This document shows, in pieces, positions 34,183-43,871 of a stretch of DNA of 64,000 nt (the stretch's first letter is position 1; each line of letters opens with the position of its first letter). Location: positions 62,001 through 126,000 of the forward strand of contig NZ_CP121689.1 of the NCBI RefSeq assembly GCF_038396615.1. The letters run 5' to 3'. Made by a program: the position numbers and the translations under genes. Below the pieces are notes generated by a model. It saw only the letters and a program-made list of their open reading frames with translations, was not told where the DNA came from and ran no database searches. The stretch comes from Thermatribacter velox (GTDB lineage Bacteria; Atribacterota; Atribacteria; Atribacterales; Thermatribacteraceae).

Positions 34183-35384
34183 ATCTTTCTGAAAGTTTGA
34201 GGACGGCCATCTTAAGTATTCTTTCCAATAAGTTGCGTTCCTTTTTGACCATGCTGGGAGTGGTTATCGGTGTAGCTGCGGTTGTGGCCATGCTGGGACT
34301 TGGCGAGGGAATGCGGGAACAAATCATTTCTCAGATTGGTGCTCTGGGTTCTAACCAGGTAACAGTTGTTCCCGGCACGGTACGGCAGCGCCCCGGCATG
34401 CCTTTTGCTCGCCCTGGGGAGGAGCTTATCGATTGGCAAGAATTTAAGGAGCTGGAAGCCAGAAAAATCCCCCAAATTGAGTATTTGGTTGCTCAGAATA
34501 CCACAAATCTGGTCATAACCTATAAAGGAACGAGTACCCGGGGCAGGGTGGTCTGCACTACCACTGGTTATCCTGAAGTGTATAACTTTCAAATTGAACG
34601 GGGCAGATTTTTTAATGAAAGAGAACTAATAGAGAGAAGCCGAGTGGCAGTACTGGGTAAAACCATGGCAGAAGAACTTTTTGGTAGCGAAGACCCTCTG
34701 GGCAAAAAAATACGCATAGGCAGGGTTATTTTTGAGGTGATAGGAGTTACTGGCGAAAAGAAACTGATGGGCCAGGATTACGGTAATCAGGTAATGATAC
34801 CCCTCACCACCGCTCAGACCAGACTAACTGGTTCCCGGGATATTCAGTTGATTACTGCTAAAGCAAGGAGTGAAGAAGATCTGGACTTGGTAGCTCAGTT
34901 TCTGGAAGGGTTTTTCACTCGCAAGCTCGAGGATCCTGATAAGTTTTCCATTCTCAACCAGCAGGATATTCTGGAAACCATTCAGCAGGTTACCGGAACC
35001 ATAACTCTCTTTCTGGGTGCCATTGCTGGCATTTCGCTTCTCGTGGGAGGTATTGGCATCATGAATATCATGCTGGTATCGGTAACCGAGCGGACCAGGG
35101 AAATTGGTCTGCGCAAGGCCATAGGAGCTAAACCTGCGGATATTCTGCTGCAGTTTGTTATAGAATCCTCAATTTTGAGTTTTCTGGGAGGTGGCATAGG
35201 CGTTCTCCTGGGTCTGCTGGGGGCTAACTTTACCTCTCGATTTTCCCAGTTCCAGCCTCAGGTTTCTCTGAGCGTGGCTTTGCTTGCTCTTTCCATTTCA
35301 GCTGGGGTAGGGCTTTTCTTTGGTATTTATCCGGCAAGAAGGGCGAGTAAGCTTAATCCTATAGCTGCTCTGCGCTATGAGTAA
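34179..35384 (+). CDS. MacB/FtsX-type ABC transporter permease
   Basis: 401 residues, MacB_PCD plus FtsX domain layout: TM1 (about 20-40), a large periplasmic domain (about 45-265), then three C-terminal helices with the conserved [25 protein letters not shown] segment and a [17 protein letters not shown] end. It is a mechanotransmission type transporter exporting peptides, lipoproteins or drugs. TTG start overlaps the ATPase stop. Confidence 0.92.
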   Translation: MNLSESLRTAILSILSNKLRSFLTMLGVVIGVAAVVAMLGLGEGMREQIISQIGALGSNQVTVVPGTVRQRPGMPFARPGEELIDWQEFKELEARKIPQIEYLVAQNTTNLVITYKGTSTRGRVVCTTTGYPEVYNFQIERGRFFNERELIERSRVAVLGKTMAEELFGSEDPLGKKIRIGRVIFEVIGVTGEKKLMGQDYGNQVMIPLTTAQTRLTGSRDIQLITAKARSEEDLDLVAQFLEGFFTRKLEDPDKFSILNQQDILETIQQVTGTITLFLGAIAGISLLVGGIGIMNIMLVSVTERTREIGLRKAIGAKPADILLQFVIESSILSFLGGGIGVLLGLLGANFTSRFSQFQPQVSLSVALLALSISAGVGLFFGIYPARRASKLNPIAALRYE

Positions 35385-35397
35385 GGAGGCCTGAAGA

Positions 35398-36789
35398 ATG
35401 TTTGGCTTGAAAAAAGCTTTTTGGATAGCTTTGTTTTCCGGAATATCAATTTTATCTATCTCTTGCTTTTCCTGGTCTCAAGAATTGCTCACTCTTGAAG
35501 AAGCAGTTAATAAAGCGATTTTACATACCAAAGAAGTGCTTAACGCTCAGGATAGGTACCAGATCGCTCAGCTGGATTTGGAAATTAGCAAATCTACTGA
35601 CTTTTCTCCTATGGTGAATATAGAGGGTTTTGTTCCTTTGTATGGAGATACTCAAAGCAACATCGCTCTGACCATGAGCGATACCATCTACCTTAAGAAA
35701 GCTTCAAAGGAAGAACGCCTGGCTCAGCTTGCTTTGCAAGGTGCACAGGACGATCTTATCAAAGCCCAGGAGGAAGCGAAGCTTCAAACCATCTCCAAGT
35801 ACTGCTCGCTTCTTCAAGCGCAGGAAGATCTGCGAGTTATTCAGAAGAACCTGGAACTGGCGCGGAAACTTTATGAGGATGGGAAACTGCGCTTTGAACA
35901 GGGCAATGCTTCCCTTTCTTCTTTACTGGAACTTGAAAAAGAGGTGAAAGAAAAAGAGGCTCTTCTTGTTCAGCAGGAAAAATATATTGCTTCGCTTACT
36001 CAGGAACTTAACTTGTTACTGGGTAACCCTCTCAATGCGTCTTTTCAGCTTGCTCCTTTGCCAGATTTTGAGGCCCTTCCTCATCCTGAGCTTGAGGAAA
36101 TAGAGAGCTCTAAGCTGGCCATGGCTATTGATAAAAAGTCGCTATTGCGACAAAAGGAGTCTTATCGGGTGGAACTTGAAGAGCTTACTAAGCAAGAGAA
36201 AGTGAAGGTGTCCCTTTTTACTAATTATCAAGAGAACAATGTGAGCTTTGACGCTTCTTTAAACTGGCCTGACTGGGCTCTGGAATATCAATTGCAGCTT
36301 GGCTCCAGTATACAGGATTTTTTTCAGGGTGGAGGAAGCGGTACTTCTTTGAGTGAAGACGGAAGCTGGACGATTGGAGTCGAATTTTCCTTTCCCCTTT
36401 TTGATGGCGGGGTAACCAGAAAAAAGAAGGAGCAGCTTCGTCTTAATATGGAGATTCTGGAGAGAAATATTGAAGGGTGGGAAGAAGAAGCCTTGCTTGC
36501 AGTGGATGCCCAATATCAAAGCTTTGTTCAGGCTGAGAATGAGTTCCTTCTTTCCAGGATTTCGCTGGAGAACGCCGAAGGTACCTATCAGATTCTCAAG
36601 AAGCAGTTCGAACTTGGTGCCATAACTGATCGGGAGCTCCTTCAGGGGGAGGTACAGCTTGTTGGAGCGCAGAGTGATTATCAGAAAAACAAAGTCGATT
36701 ATTTTTTGAACTGGATTCAACTTTTGGCTCAGAGCGAAAAGCCTCTGGATATAGTGCATGTTATGGAGCAGCTTAAGCTTGCTCGCTAA
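35398..36789 (+). CDS. TolC-like outer membrane efflux protein 1
   Basis: 463 residues. Signal peptide to about residue 27, then two OEP repeats with long helices (for example DLIKAQEEAKLQTISKYC and ALLAVDAQYQSFVQAENEF) and short beta segments. It is predicted to form the trimeric outer-membrane duct for the MacAB export system. It lies 13 nt after the permease gene and is followed by a second TolC-like gene. Confidence 0.85.
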   Translation: MFGLKKAFWIALFSGISILSISCFSWSQELLTLEEAVNKAILHTKEVLNAQDRYQIAQLDLEISKSTDFSPMVNIEGFVPLYGDTQSNIALTMSDTIYLKKASKEERLAQLALQGAQDDLIKAQEEAKLQTISKYCSLLQAQEDLRVIQKNLELARKLYEDGKLRFEQGNASLSSLLELEKEVKEKEALLVQQEKYIASLTQELNLLLGNPLNASFQLAPLPDFEALPHPELEEIESSKLAMAIDKKSLLRQKESYRVELEELTKQEKVKVSLFTNYQENNVSFDASLNWPDWALEYQLQLGSSIQDFFQGGGSGTSLSEDGSWTIGVEFSFPLFDGGVTRKKKEQLRLNMEILERNIEGWEEEALLAVDAQYQSFVQAENEFLLSRISLENAEGTYQILKKQFELGAITDRELLQGEVQLVGAQSDYQKNKVDYFLNWIQLLAQSEKPLDIVHVMEQLKLAR

Positions 36790-36816
36790 AAAATTTGAAG
36801 GAGGAGGTTGAAAAGT

Positions 36817-37947
36817 TTGAAAAGGGTTCTGTTTGTTACAAGTTTGTTGGTTTTGGGGATATTGTTTTTTTCTCTAGCTGGTGCGCAGGAAAAACTATCC
36901 TCGCTTTCTCTTGAAGATGCTATCAAAAAAGGGCTTGAGGAGGGTAAAGATGCTGCACTTTACCGCATTCAACTACAGGTTGCCCATAATGAGTACCAGA
37001 AAGCTATGGCTGATCTCTTGTTGAATCCTTCCGTGATTTCCAAATTGTCGGCTGAAAATTCCTGGAAGTGGGCACAAAGGGAAGTAGAAATTAACCTGAG
37101 TGAGCTGGCATTTTCCATTGAAGAAGCTTATTACAACGTTTTGAGAGCGGAGCAGGCCTTGCGTTTGGCTCAAAGTGGTGCAGAGAGGGCTAAAAAACAG
37201 CTCGATGATATTCAAATTCGTTTTTCGCTGGGAATGGTAGCCGAAATAGACCTCTTGCAGGCTCAGCTGGAAGCAGAACAAGCTGAGCAAGAGATCAATA
37301 ACGCTTCGCGCGACCTGGAGCTGGCCTGGCAAAATTTGAACAGCCTTATCGCCGTTGATCCGGGGACGCGTTTTGAATTAACCAGTACTCTCAGTTTTTC
37401 CCCCGTGGAAATAGATTTTGAAAAGTCTCTGAATTATGCTCTTTCTCATCGTCTGGAAATTCAGCAGGCCGAAGATAACCTCAAGCTGGCAGAAAAGAAA
37501 GTCGAAGTGAGCAATACCCCTTACACTCCTTCTCTTGATAAAGAAGCTGCTCGGCTCGAAAGGGAGCAGTACTCAATACAACTTGCCAAAACCCGGGAAA
37601 GTATAGAGCTTGAAATTAGAGAGGCCTATTTCACTTTGAAAAACGCTGAAGAACAGGTTCCCCTCCGGGAGAAAGCGTTGCAGGTGGCCAGAGAAAACCT
37701 GAATATTGCCCAGGCTCGTTTCGAAAATGGAGCAATAACCACTCTGGATTTACTGGAAGCGCAATACAACCTCTACCAGGCGGAAATTTCTTATCTTCAG
37801 TCTATCTACGATTACAACGTGTCTTTAGCTCGCTTTTTTACCAAACTCGGTTTAAGTTTTGACGAGCGTGCTACTTTCCTTCAAAGTTCGGCATCTCCTA
37901 CCCAGGAAGAAGATACCTCAAAAAGTCCCGAAGCTCCTGCTTCTTGA
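36817..37947 (+). CDS. TolC-like outer membrane efflux protein 2
   Basis: About 376 residues. Signal peptide ending near LAGAQ, then two OEP-type helical halves with a duplicated motif (RFSLGMVAEIDLLQAQLEAEQAE; RFENGAITTLDLLEAQYNLYQAE). It is shorter than typical TolC (about 430-470), mainly in the first half. The TTG at 36817 is preferred since GAGGAGG is nine bases upstream; the TTG at 36808 is too close to that site. Two tandem TolC genes may form a mixed duct or serve different substrates. Confidence 0.82.
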   Translation: MKRVLFVTSLLVLGILFFSLAGAQEKLSSLSLEDAIKKGLEEGKDAALYRIQLQVAHNEYQKAMADLLLNPSVISKLSAENSWKWAQREVEINLSELAFSIEEAYYNVLRAEQALRLAQSGAERAKKQLDDIQIRFSLGMVAEIDLLQAQLEAEQAEQEINNASRDLELAWQNLNSLIAVDPGTRFELTSTLSFSPVEIDFEKSLNYALSHRLEIQQAEDNLKLAEKKVEVSNTPYTPSLDKEAARLEREQYSIQLAKTRESIELEIREAYFTLKNAEEQVPLREKALQVARENLNIAQARFENGAITTLDLLEAQYNLYQAEISYLQSIYDYNVSLARFFTKLGLSFDERATFLQSSASPTQEEDTSKSPEAPAS

Positions 37948-37999
37948 CAAGATGTGCTATTCTCAAAGTGAGTTTTGGACCAGAAAGGAGGCATTGTGA

Positions 38000-38977
38000 A
38001 TGCGGACCAGAAAGTTGGGGTGGACGGACCTTGAGCTGAGTGTCATTGGTCTTGGGACCTGGGCGATAGGCGGTGGTGGCTGGAAGTTCGCCTGGGGTCC
38101 TCAGGATGATGAAGCTTCCATAAAGACTATCTGGAAGGCACTGGATGCAGGAATTAACTGGATTGATACTGCAGCAGTTTACGGTTTGGGTCATTCTGAA
38201 GAAGTGGTGGGGAAAGCCATAAAGAATTTGTCTCAAAAACCGATAATTGCCACCAAATGCGGTCTAACCTGGAATGAGAAGGGTGAAATTATCAATTGTT
38301 TGAAAAAGGAAAGCGTGAAAAGGGAAGCCGAAAACAGCTTGAAACGACTCCAGATAGAGGTTATCGATCTTTATCAAATTCATTGGCCCATTCCTGATGA
38401 GCAAATCGAGGAAGGTTGGGAAGCAATATCCGAACTTATTGAAGAAGGAAAAGTTCGCTACGGTGGTGTTTCCAATTTTAGCGTTTCTCAGATGCAGCGG
38501 GTCCAAAAAATTCGCCCCATAGCCTCGCTCCAGCCTCCCTACAGTATGTTCCGCAGAGAAATAGAAAAGGAAATCCTGCCTTTCTGTGCTTCCAACGATA
38601 TCGGAGTTATTGTGTACAGCCCCATGCAAAAGGGCCTTTTGACCGGGAAAGTTAATCCCGAGTGGGTGAGCAAGCTCCCGCCTGATGACCATCGTCGCAA
38701 CGACCCTATGTTTCAGGAACCCCAACTCAGCATCAATATGGAGTGTGTGGAAAAGCTTCGGAAAATCGCTGAGGAACATGGTAGAACCCTTTCTCATCTC
38801 GCAATTGCCTGGGTTTTGCGCCGTGGGGAGGTTACTGCAGCAATAGTTGGAGCAAGAAGTCCGGAGCAGATTGCTGAAACTGCTCTTGCTGGCGATTGGG
38901 AACTGGATGAGGTTACCATTTCTGAAATAGAGAAAATTCTTAAAGAACGGGAAGCAAAGATTGCTGATCTGGCTTGA
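38000..38977 (+). CDS. Aldo/keto reductase (first of two)
   Basis: 325 residues. The TIM-barrel AKR pattern is complete: GLGTWAIGGG, NWIDTAAVYGLGHSEEVVGKA with the catalytic Asp-Tyr pair, IDLYQIHWP with the HW motif, GGVSNFSV, and the C-terminal GARSPEQIAET cofactor segment. It reduces a carbonyl with NAD(P)H; the substrate is unknown. A good GGAGG site precedes its ATG. A second, different AKR follows 18 nt later. Confidence 0.9.
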   Translation: MRTRKLGWTDLELSVIGLGTWAIGGGGWKFAWGPQDDEASIKTIWKALDAGINWIDTAAVYGLGHSEEVVGKAIKNLSQKPIIATKCGLTWNEKGEIINCLKKESVKREAENSLKRLQIEVIDLYQIHWPIPDEQIEEGWEAISELIEEGKVRYGGVSNFSVSQMQRVQKIRPIASLQPPYSMFRREIEKEILPFCASNDIGVIVYSPMQKGLLTGKVNPEWVSKLPPDDHRRNDPMFQEPQLSINMECVEKLRKIAEEHGRTLSHLAIAWVLRRGEVTAAIVGARSPEQIAETALAGDWELDEVTISEIEKILKEREAKIADLA

Positions 38978-38995
38978 GAAAGGGAGGCACCAGTT

Positions 38996-39796
38996 ATGGA
39001 ATACATTCAATTGCCTGAAGGCAAGATGCCGGTTATCGGGCTGGGTACCTGGGATTTGCGCGGTGTGCAATGTGAAAAAGCAGTGCTACAGGCTTTGGAG
39101 CTTGGGTATCGCCACATAGATACTGCCGAATTTTACGATAATGAGGAATTTATTGGCAAAGCCCTTCGTAGGTCAGGTATTGCCCGTGAAGAGATATTCT
39201 TGACCAGCAAAGTATGGTATACGCATCTTCGCTACGCAGAAGTTTTGAGAGCTCTGGATAGGAGCTTAGAAAAACTCCAGACTGATTACCTCGACCTGTA
39301 CCTCATTCACTGGCCAAATTTGGAGGTACCTCTTGAGGAAACCTTGCAGGCGATGGCGGAGGCTAAAGAGCAAGGCAGAATTCGCCACATAGGAGTAAGT
39401 AACTTTGAAATAGACTTACTTGAAAAGGCAATTAGTATCTCCTCTTACCCGCTTGTGAATGACCAGGTAGAATATCATCCTTTGCTTTCTCAAAAGGAGC
39501 TGCTTACTTACTGCCAGAACCACCGCATTGTGCTTACCGCTTACTGTCCTCTGGCTCGGGGTAGAGCGGTAAGAGAACCGCTTATCAGGGACGTTGCTGC
39601 CAAGTACGGTAAGACCCCGGCTCAGGTGGTTTTGCGGTGGTTGATTCAGCAAAAAATGGTGGTGGCTATTCCCAAGGCAGCGAGCCTGGAACACCAGAAG
39701 GAGAACCTGGAAATTTTTGATTTCCAGCTTACCGAAGAGGATATGCAGGCTATATCTGGTCTTGCTCGTGGGGAGCGAGTTGCTTCACGGCTTTAG
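38996..39796 (+). CDS. Aldo/keto reductase (second, diketogluconate-reductase type)
   Basis: 266 residues. AKR signatures: GLGTWDLRG, GYRHIDTAEFYDNEEFIGKAL with catalytic Asp/Tyr, then Lys in TSKVW and His in IHWP, GVSNFE, and IPKAASLEHQKENL at the cofactor phosphate. This is nearer to AKR5-type reductases than its neighbour. GGGAGG precedes its ATG. Its last 12 nt overlap the convergent rseC-like gene. Confidence 0.9.
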   Translation: MEYIQLPEGKMPVIGLGTWDLRGVQCEKAVLQALELGYRHIDTAEFYDNEEFIGKALRRSGIAREEIFLTSKVWYTHLRYAEVLRALDRSLEKLQTDYLDLYLIHWPNLEVPLEETLQAMAEAKEQGRIRHIGVSNFEIDLLEKAISISSYPLVNDQVEYHPLLSQKELLTYCQNHRIVLTAYCPLARGRAVREPLIRDVAAKYGKTPAQVVLRWLIQQKMVVAIPKAASLEHQKENLEIFDFQLTEEDMQAISGLARGERVASRL

Positions 39797-40252
39797 TTTT
39801 TGCTGCTCATTACGGTTTTTAAGCGGGCAGGAAATGCATACTGATGCAGTGCCCAGCTCTACTATACGGTAAGGGAAGTTGAGTTTCCTGTCCGCTCTTT
39901 TAAGGAGTATTGCTATTATTCCCACGCTTAGAAAGGTTCCTGTGTAAGTGAGTGAAGGTATCTTCAAAAAATAATTCAGCAAAGCATAGCTGAGTATTCC
40001 GGCAAGAATTGGCAATATGTATATCATGAACGCTGTGCGCAAAAGGAAAAGATCTTCTACCTCCACCATTACCTGGTCTCCGCTTTTGGCTCCAACTGAG
40101 TTAATGGCGCACACGGTGTAGAAGTCGTCTTGGGAGTCATCAATCAACGATGAACTAAGCGGGCAATGCTCTTCACCACAAGAGGCCCCTTTTTGCATTT
40201 TAACCCAGGCCCTGTTACCTTCCGTCTTGATTACCAGACCTATTTGACGCAT
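39785..40252 (-). CDS. rseC: RseC/MucC-family membrane protein
   Basis: About 155 residues. N-terminal soluble domain with a Cys-x4-Cys (CGEEHC) and a later Cys, then two transmembrane helices (about 85-105 and 110-130), then a second Cys pair (CISC). This matches the RseC/MucC fold related to SoxR-reducing RsxC complexes and Fe-S handling. ATG 40252 is preferred, since upstream sequence is atypical and GGTGG lies before it. It is divergent from an Rrf2-type Fe-S regulator. Confidence 0.85.
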   Translation of the reverse strand: MRQIGLVIKTEGNRAWVKMQKGASCGEEHCPLSSSLIDDSQDDFYTVCAINSVGAKSGDQVMVEVEDLFLLRTAFMIYILPILAGILSYALLNYFLKIPSLTYTGTFLSVGIIAILLKRADRKLNFPYRIVELGTASVCISCPLKNRNEQQKLKP

Positions 40253-40291
40253 TTTAGCCACCGCCCTGTGGTTTGTGCTTGGTGCACTTAC

Positions 40292-40348
40292 TTGACAAAT
40301 TCTGGATATACCATATAATACCACTAAATCTATTAAATTGGTAGTATT
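40292..40348 (+). promoter_or_regulatory. Promoter and operator of the rrf2 operon
   Basis: Consensus promoter TTGACA (40292-40297), 16-nt spacer, TATAAT (40314-40319). Overlapping its 3' part are inverted arms AATACCACTAA (40317-40327) and TTGGTAGTATT (40338-40348), matching at 9 of 11 positions. This placement, across the transcription start, fits autorepression by an Rrf2-family protein. Confidence 0.65.
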
Positions 40349-40361
40349 GGGGGAATGAACT

Positions 40362-40799
40362 ATTAAACTTTCTACTCGCTCGCGTTACGGTACAAGGTTA
40401 ATGTTGAGACTGGCTCTCAACTATGGCAAAGGTCCAGTCTTTTTACGGGATATTGCTCGAGAAGAGGGAGTGTCTGAGAAATACCTTAGTCAACTGGTGA
40501 TTCCGCTCCGCAGCAGTTCGCTGATTGTATCTTTAAGGGGCTCAAAGGGTGGTTACACACTGGCTCGCTCACCCAGGGAGATCTCTTTAGGAGAAATTGT
40601 AGAAGTCTTAGAAGGGGGACTGGACCTGGTTGATTGTGTGCACAATCCCTCTCTTTGTGAGCGATCAAAACATTGTGTCACCCGGGATTTATGGGGCGAA
40701 CTTGAGGAAAGCATTAGAGAAAAACTCTTTTCTACCACTCTTCAGGATTTGGTAGAGAGGTATCTTCAGAAAAAGAATACTCCCACCTACAGCATTTGA
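40362..40799 (+). CDS. Rrf2/IscR-type Fe-S regulator with ATT start codon
   Basis: About 145 residues. Winged-helix domain matching IscR: KLSTRSRYGTRLMLRLALNYG, VSEKYLSQLVIPL, LRGSKGGYTLA. Three cysteines (C-x6-C-x5-C in DCVHNPSLCERSKHC) can hold a cluster. The normal family start Met-Lys-Leu-Ser corresponds here to ATT-AAA-CTT-TCT, and GGGGGA lies seven bases before ATT. The first in-frame ATG would remove the essential N-terminal helix. So ATT is probably the initiator, as in infC. It heads the sulfur/Fe-S gene set. Confidence 0.82.
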   Translation: MKLSTRSRYGTRLMLRLALNYGKGPVFLRDIAREEGVSEKYLSQLVIPLRSSSLIVSLRGSKGGYTLARSPREISLGEIVEVLEGGLDLVDCVHNPSLCERSKHCVTRDLWGELEESIREKLFSTTLQDLVERYLQKKNTPTYSI

Positions 40800-40809
40800 G
40801 GAAACAAAG

Positions 40810-41784
40810 ATGCGCAAAGCGGTTGGTCTTTTTTCAGGAGGATTGGATAGTACTCTTGCAGCTTTACTGGTTGCCAGACAGGGCATAAAGGTTGTGGGTG
40901 TTCATTTTTTGAGCCCTTTCTGGAAGAAAAGTACTCATGTTCTGAAAAACGCTTTGAAATTTGGCTTTGAAGTCCTGGAAGTGGAGTTGCCCGAGGAGTA
41001 TCTGGAAATGCTTCGCGATCCAGTTTATGGATATGGAAAGAATTGTAATCCTTGTATTGACTGCAAGATTTTTATGCTACGGGAAGCCAGGAAGATAATG
41101 GAAAAAGTTGGCGCTTCTTTTGTTTTCACTGGAGAAGTGGTAGGGCAGAGGCCTAAGTCACAGCTTTTCTGGTCTTTACGGGTTATTGAAAGAGATAGCG
41201 GTCTTGAAGGTTTACTGCTTCGGCCGCTTTCAGCAAAGCTTTTACCTCCTACCATTCCTGAGCGGGAGGGTTTGGTGGACCGAGAAAAACTCTTGGATAT
41301 TTATGGTCGAAGCAGGAAAGTCCAGTTTAAACTGGCTGAAGAGTGGGGGGTAGAAGATTTTTCCTCTCCAGCAGGAGGATGTTTGTTAACGGATGCTGTT
41401 TTTTGTGCTCGTCTTAGAAGACTAATGCAGGAAAAGATTTTCTTTAGCTTTCAGGACGTGGAGCTTTTGAAGCTGGGAAGGCATTTTGCAATGAGTGATA
41501 CATTCAGGCTGGTTGTGGGCAGGAACCAGAAAGAAAACCAGAGGATTATGAGTTTCTATGAAGAGGGAGACTTTTTGTTTTTACCGCGAGGAAGCAAGGG
41601 TCCAGTCGGTTTAGGTAGGGGAAAACCAAAATCAGGTGATGTACAGCAAGCAGCTGCTTTGGTCGCTCGTTACTGCGATCAAAAAGGAAAAGCTCTTCGT
41701 GTAAATGTCCTTTCTGACGAGGGTGAATTTTCGCTCCTTGTTTCTGCTCTTTCGGATGAGCTTATTGCTCCTTATCGCATTTGA
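40810..41784 (+). CDS. PP-loop ATPase, thiouridylase-like, with NFACT-R-like C-terminus
   Basis: 324 residues. N-terminal PP-loop [10 protein letters not shown] (9-18), then a [14 protein letters not shown] segment with Cys-x2-Cys like the catalytic region of tRNA thiolases. A C-terminal segment ([38 protein letters not shown]) looks like an NFACT-R RNA-binding domain. So it probably adenylates and thiolates a tRNA uridine. It is distinct from the full-length MnmA encoded three genes later. It starts 10 nt after the Rrf2 gene, in operon. Confidence 0.7.
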   Translation: MRKAVGLFSGGLDSTLAALLVARQGIKVVGVHFLSPFWKKSTHVLKNALKFGFEVLEVELPEEYLEMLRDPVYGYGKNCNPCIDCKIFMLREARKIMEKVGASFVFTGEVVGQRPKSQLFWSLRVIERDSGLEGLLLRPLSAKLLPPTIPEREGLVDREKLLDIYGRSRKVQFKLAEEWGVEDFSSPAGGCLLTDAVFCARLRRLMQEKIFFSFQDVELLKLGRHFAMSDTFRLVVGRNQKENQRIMSFYEEGDFLFLPRGSKGPVGLGRGKPKSGDVQQAAALVARYCDQKGKALRVNVLSDEGEFSLLVSALSDELIAPYRI

Positions 41785-41816
41785 GTTACAAGAAAGTTTT
41801 GATGGGAGGGAAAAAC

Positions 41817-42728
41817 GTGAAAATCGCTCGGGATATTACCAGGCTTATTGGCAATACGCCGCTTGTTTACCTTTCTAAAATTGGGCGAGATTTGCCTGGA
41901 AAGTTGGTTGCCAAGCTGGAATTTTTCAATCCTTGCGGAAGTGTTAAGGACCGGATTGCTGTTTCCATGATTGAAGATGCGGAACGCAAGGGGCTTATCT
42001 CTAAGGACACGGTTATCGTGGAACCCACCAGTGGCAACACGGGAATTGCTTTGGCCTTTGTGTGTGCACAAAGGGGTTACCGCCTTATTTTGACCATGCC
42101 TGAAAGTGTTTCGATAGAGAGAAGAAAGATTCTTTCCCGGTTTGGCGCTGAAGTAGTGTTGACTCCTGCAGAAGAAGGTATGAAAGGTGCGGTAAGAAGG
42201 GCCGAGGAAATTCTGCACAGTACACCGAGAGCATTCATGCCACAACAGTTCAAAAACCCGGCCAATCCGCGTATTCACAGGGAGACTACAGCACTTGAAA
42301 TATGGGAAGATACTGAAGGAAAGGTGGATATAGTTATTGCTGGAGTAGGTACTGGAGGCACCATAACCGGTATAGCCGAGGTTTTGAAAAACAAAAAGCC
42401 CTCTCTTAAAGCGGTGGCTGTGGAGCCAAAGCGCTCGGCCGTGCTTTCTGGAGGCAAGCCGGGAAGCCATAAAATTCAGGGTATAGGAGCTGGTTTTATC
42501 CCTGAGGTTTTGCGTTTGGAGCTCATTGATGAAATTATTACTGTGGAAGATGAGGACGCTTTTTCCATGTCTCACCTTTTAGCCCGAGAGGAAGGCATTC
42601 TGGCCGGAATATCGAGTGGAGCTAATGTCTGGGCTGCTCGAGAGGTTGCTGCTCGAGAAGAAAACAAGGACAAGTTGATCGTGGTTATTATTCCGGATAC
42701 CGGAGAACGCTATCTTTCCATCTGGTAA
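41817..42728 (+). CDS. cysK: Cysteine synthase (O-acetylserine sulfhydrylase)
   Basis: About 303 residues. PLP-binding Lys in [11 protein letters not shown], then [27 protein letters not shown] and [11 protein letters not shown], as in CysK. It makes cysteine from O-acetylserine (or O-phosphoserine) and sulfide. GTG 41817 is chosen because GGGAGG is seven bases upstream. It lies between two tRNA thiolation genes and under Rrf2 control, so cysteine supply may be coordinated with sulfur transfer. Confidence 0.93.
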   Translation: MKIARDITRLIGNTPLVYLSKIGRDLPGKLVAKLEFFNPCGSVKDRIAVSMIEDAERKGLISKDTVIVEPTSGNTGIALAFVCAQRGYRLILTMPESVSIERRKILSRFGAEVVLTPAEEGMKGAVRRAEEILHSTPRAFMPQQFKNPANPRIHRETTALEIWEDTEGKVDIVIAGVGTGGTITGIAEVLKNKKPSLKAVAVEPKRSAVLSGGKPGSHKIQGIGAGFIPEVLRLELIDEIITVEDEDAFSMSHLLAREEGILAGISSGANVWAAREVAAREENKDKLIVVIIPDTGERYLSIW

Positions 42729-42743
42729 GCTGGGGAATATTCA

Positions 42744-43871
42744 ATGTTTTCTGGTGTCGAGCCTGGAAAAAAAGTTCTGGTAGCCATGAGTGGTGGTGTG
42801 GATTCTTCGGTAGCTGCTCTTTTGCTGAAAAAGCAGGGCTACCAGGTAACAGGAGTTACTCTGCGTCTTCGCTCTCTTAAGGAGAGCCAATTAAGACCCC
42901 TTGATGATGGGGCAATAGAAGACGCCGCGAGAGTTTGTAAACATTTGGGAATTCCACATATGGTTCTGGATTTCTCTTTGCTTTTTAGAGAAAGAGTGAT
43001 TGCACCCTTTCTCGAAGAATACCGCAAAGGGCGCACTCCTAACCCTTGTATCATGTGTAATCGCTTCATCAAATTTGGTAAACTTCTGGAGTGGGCTCTG
43101 GAAATGGGCTTTGATGCGCTGGCTACAGGTCACTATGCGAGGTTGGTGGAAGAGAAAGGAAATCTGTTTTTAGCCAAACCTCGGGACCGAACAAAAGATC
43201 AGACCTATTTTCTCTATTACTTACAACGAGAATCCCTGCCCTATCTGGTTTTTCCGCTGGCTGACTTCACCAAGGAGGAAGTGCGTTGTATTGCCGCAAA
43301 GCACTTTTTGCCGGTTGCTCACAAACCACAGAGTCAGGATATATGTTTTGGAGAGTATCAGAGTATGGTTCGTGAAGCTATTGTGGCACGTCCTGGTCCT
43401 ATCGTTGATCTCGAGGGCAAAGTTCTGGGTAAGCACCGGGGTATACCCTTTTATACCATTGGTCAGCGGAGAGGCCTGGGTGTAAGCTCAACGGAAAGGC
43501 TTTATGTGGTGGATATTGTTCCCCAGCGCAATCAAGTTGTAGTAGGTCGGAGGGAAGCATTGCGGGCTGCAGGTCTTGTAGCCAGAGCACTCAACTGGTT
43601 TGTTCCTGAAATACCTGAGCAGGCTATGGCAAAAATTCGCTACACCCATCCTGAGAAAGCTTGTCGGATAAAATCCTTGAAAAGTGATACCATAGAGGTG
43701 CTATTTACGGAACCGGTTGAGATGGTTGCCCCGGGACAGTCAGTGGTGTTTTATGAAGGAGATTTGGTGCTTGGAGGAGGGATTATAGAGGAGGTTATTC
43801 GCAATGGAAAAGATAATCCAAAAAATTCAAGAACTCAAGATAAAGAAGAACGCTGTAATACTTGCTCATAA
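42744..43871 (+). CDS. mnmA: tRNA-uridine 2-sulfurtransferase MnmA
   Basis: 375 residues. PP-loop AMSGGVDSSVAA (about 14-25), Cys pair regions NPCIMCNRFIKFG and SQDICF supplying the catalytic cysteines, GHYARLV, and the C-terminal beta-barrel ending VLGGGIIEEV. The last ~30 residues extend beyond the normal MnmA end and overlap nadA by 68 nt in another frame. It thiolates wobble U34 of tRNA for Lys, Glu and Gln. No cysteine desulfurase gene is adjacent. Confidence 0.93.
   Translation: MFSGVEPGKKVLVAMSGGVDSSVAALLLKKQGYQVTGVTLRLRSLKESQLRPLDDGAIEDAARVCKHLGIPHMVLDFSLLFRERVIAPFLEEYRKGRTPNPCIMCNRFIKFGKLLEWALEMGFDALATGHYARLVEEKGNLFLAKPRDRTKDQTYFLYYLQRESLPYLVFPLADFTKEEVRCIAAKHFLPVAHKPQSQDICFGEYQSMVREAIVARPGPIVDLEGKVLGKHRGIPFYTIGQRRGLGVSSTERLYVVDIVPQRNQVVVGRREALRAAGLVARALNWFVPEIPEQAMAKIRYTHPEKACRIKSLKSDTIEVLFTEPVEMVAPGQSVVFYEGDLVLGGGIIEEVIRNGKDNPKNSRTQDKEERCNTCS

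Noticed and set aside
35398-35490. TolC-like protein 1 as a lipoprotein (Cys in SISC)
   Set aside because: The residue three before the Cys is Ser rather than Leu/Val/Ile, so the lipobox is not convincing; an ordinary signal peptide fits better.
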